A stretch of DNA of 51,558 bases from assembly GCA_942492225.1 (NCBI GenBank), contig CALODS010000028.1:1-51558 (forward strand), in the 5' to 3' direction. The stretch comes from JAFGTX01 sp942492225 (GTDB lineage Bacteria; Bacillota; Clostridia; Peptostreptococcales; Acidaminobacteraceae). The translations under genes were made by a program, and so were the position numbers. Shown here piece by piece: positions 51,163-51,558 of this stretch (positions are counted from its first letter, which is position 1; each line of letters starts with the position of its first letter). The notes beneath the pieces were generated by a model. It did not search any database, had not been told where the DNA came from, and saw only the letters and a list, made by a program, of their open reading frames with translations.

Positions 51163-51558
51163 ATGAAAAAAGGATTTAATACTCATTATGCGATGCCTAC
51201 ATTTAGAACCAGAATTAGAACGATAAAATTTAACTGAAAAAGGATATGATGACTTGTTATTGGAGCAAGTTCAATTATGGACATAAATTTGATTAGTGAT
51301 AATTCTCCTTGTATATGCCGGGAATTACAATGGTATTAAGTTTATTCACGTAAAGCTATGTCACAGAATATGAAAATTAATCTCTTTCAGTTTCTTTAGG
51401 ATTAATAAAGCACTCAAGATCAAAAGCCAGTGTCTATTACATACGGCATTAGTTCCTTTTGGAAATATATTAATATATATGGCTAGAAAAATGAATGCTA
51501 GATCTCGTCAGAAGTTCTTGATTTTGTGGTAAATCTCGTTATGTTGAGACTAATATTA
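51163..51558 (+). pseudogene. Mirror copy of the GT4 gene, cut by the window end
   Basis: Noisy copy of 18586 to about 18135; ends while still following its parent. Confidence 0.8.

Larger units (their letters stand above)
35505..51558 (-). repeat. Noisy inverted copy of ~18.1-35.5 kb (probable fold-back read artefact)
   Basis: Read on the plus strand, this stretch follows the minus-strand sequence of 35.5 down to about 18.13 kb gene by gene and spacer by spacer. Checkpoints: 35640 pairs with 35350, 43400 with 26930, 46210 with 23830, and 51558 with about 18135. It is about 16.05 kb against about 17.37 kb of parent, so single-base deletions dominate. Errors fall evenly in intact genes, in the capD pseudogene and in spacers, with no codon-position pattern. 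The turn has essentially no loop. All ORFs here are broken echoes. A true ancient duplication would not look uniform in this way. Confidence 0.9.

Noticed and set aside
35592..51558. Short plus- and minus-strand ORFs in the right third, which could be taken for novel small genes.
   Set aside because: Each lies in the noisy mirror copy and corresponds to an interrupted piece or an antisense shadow of a gene at 18.1-35.5 kb.
35505..51558. A real 16-kb inverted repeat, such as a phase-variable or invertible capsule locus.
   Set aside because: Invertible or recently duplicated loci have near-identical arms. Here one arm is clean and the other has dense, uniform indels without codon bias and no recombinase or loop between the arms.
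1..51558. CRISPR arrays, tRNA or rRNA genes, prophage or toxin-antitoxin modules.
   Set aside because: No regularly spaced repeats, no cloverleaf or rRNA-like stretches, and no phage or toxin-antitoxin gene was recognised on reading both strands.

Overview
The window looks like a chromosome fragment from a low-GC Bacillota of the Clostridia type. The support is strongly AT-rich DNA, AGGAGG-like ribosome sites with several GTG starts, S-layer-homology (SLH) proteins with Ig-like domains, and Bacillota-style surface-glycan genes. Species cannot be named from what is visible. Almost every gene is on the minus strand; the one clear plus-strand gene is at 3657-6068.

Region by region: 1-2285 holds the start of a secreted protein and two tandem secreted paralogues of unknown function. 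2286-2642 has no protein gene but carries two intrinsic terminators and a possible small RNA. 2643-11380 has a nitroreductase-like protein, a large secreted protein on the plus strand, and two SLH/Ig-like surface proteins. 11491-14910 has a small membrane exporter, a broken wzz-like gene, an intact capD-like dehydratase with a good promoter, and the tail of a lost gene. 15030-17282 is a graveyard: an IS21-family remnant, an IS3-family remnant, and a fragment of a second SLH gene. 17339-35491 is one long co-directional surface-polysaccharide cluster.

Read in the direction of transcription (35.5 to 17.3 kb), the cluster encodes: a Wzx-type flippase; a nonulosonic-acid cassette (GNAT, formyltransferase, PIG-L deacetylase, PseC-like aminotransferase, NeuB-type synthase lacking its SAF domain, CMP-sugar synthetase fused to a KdsC-like phosphatase); RfbA and RfbB; a dead capD; an intact Wzz-like protein; a GNAT; an MBOAT/SGNH acylation pair; a second aminotransferase; the initiating sugar transferase; a second formyltransferase; and a WbuB-like glycosyltransferase. 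Together they would make, decorate, flip and length-control a surface glycan containing amino- and N-formyl/N-acyl sugars. Adjacent SLH proteins may be anchored to wall polysaccharide, but no anchoring enzyme (CsaB) is visible.

The most important observation concerns 35.5-51.56 kb. This third of the window is not new sequence: it is a noisy reverse-complement copy of 35.5 down to about 18.1 kb, folded back with essentially no loop. Indels fall in genes, pseudogenes and spacers alike, and the copy is about 7% shorter. This is what an uncorrected fold-back long read at a contig end looks like, so genes called there should not be believed. The best biological story is a duplicated wzz-capD pair in which opposite members have decayed.
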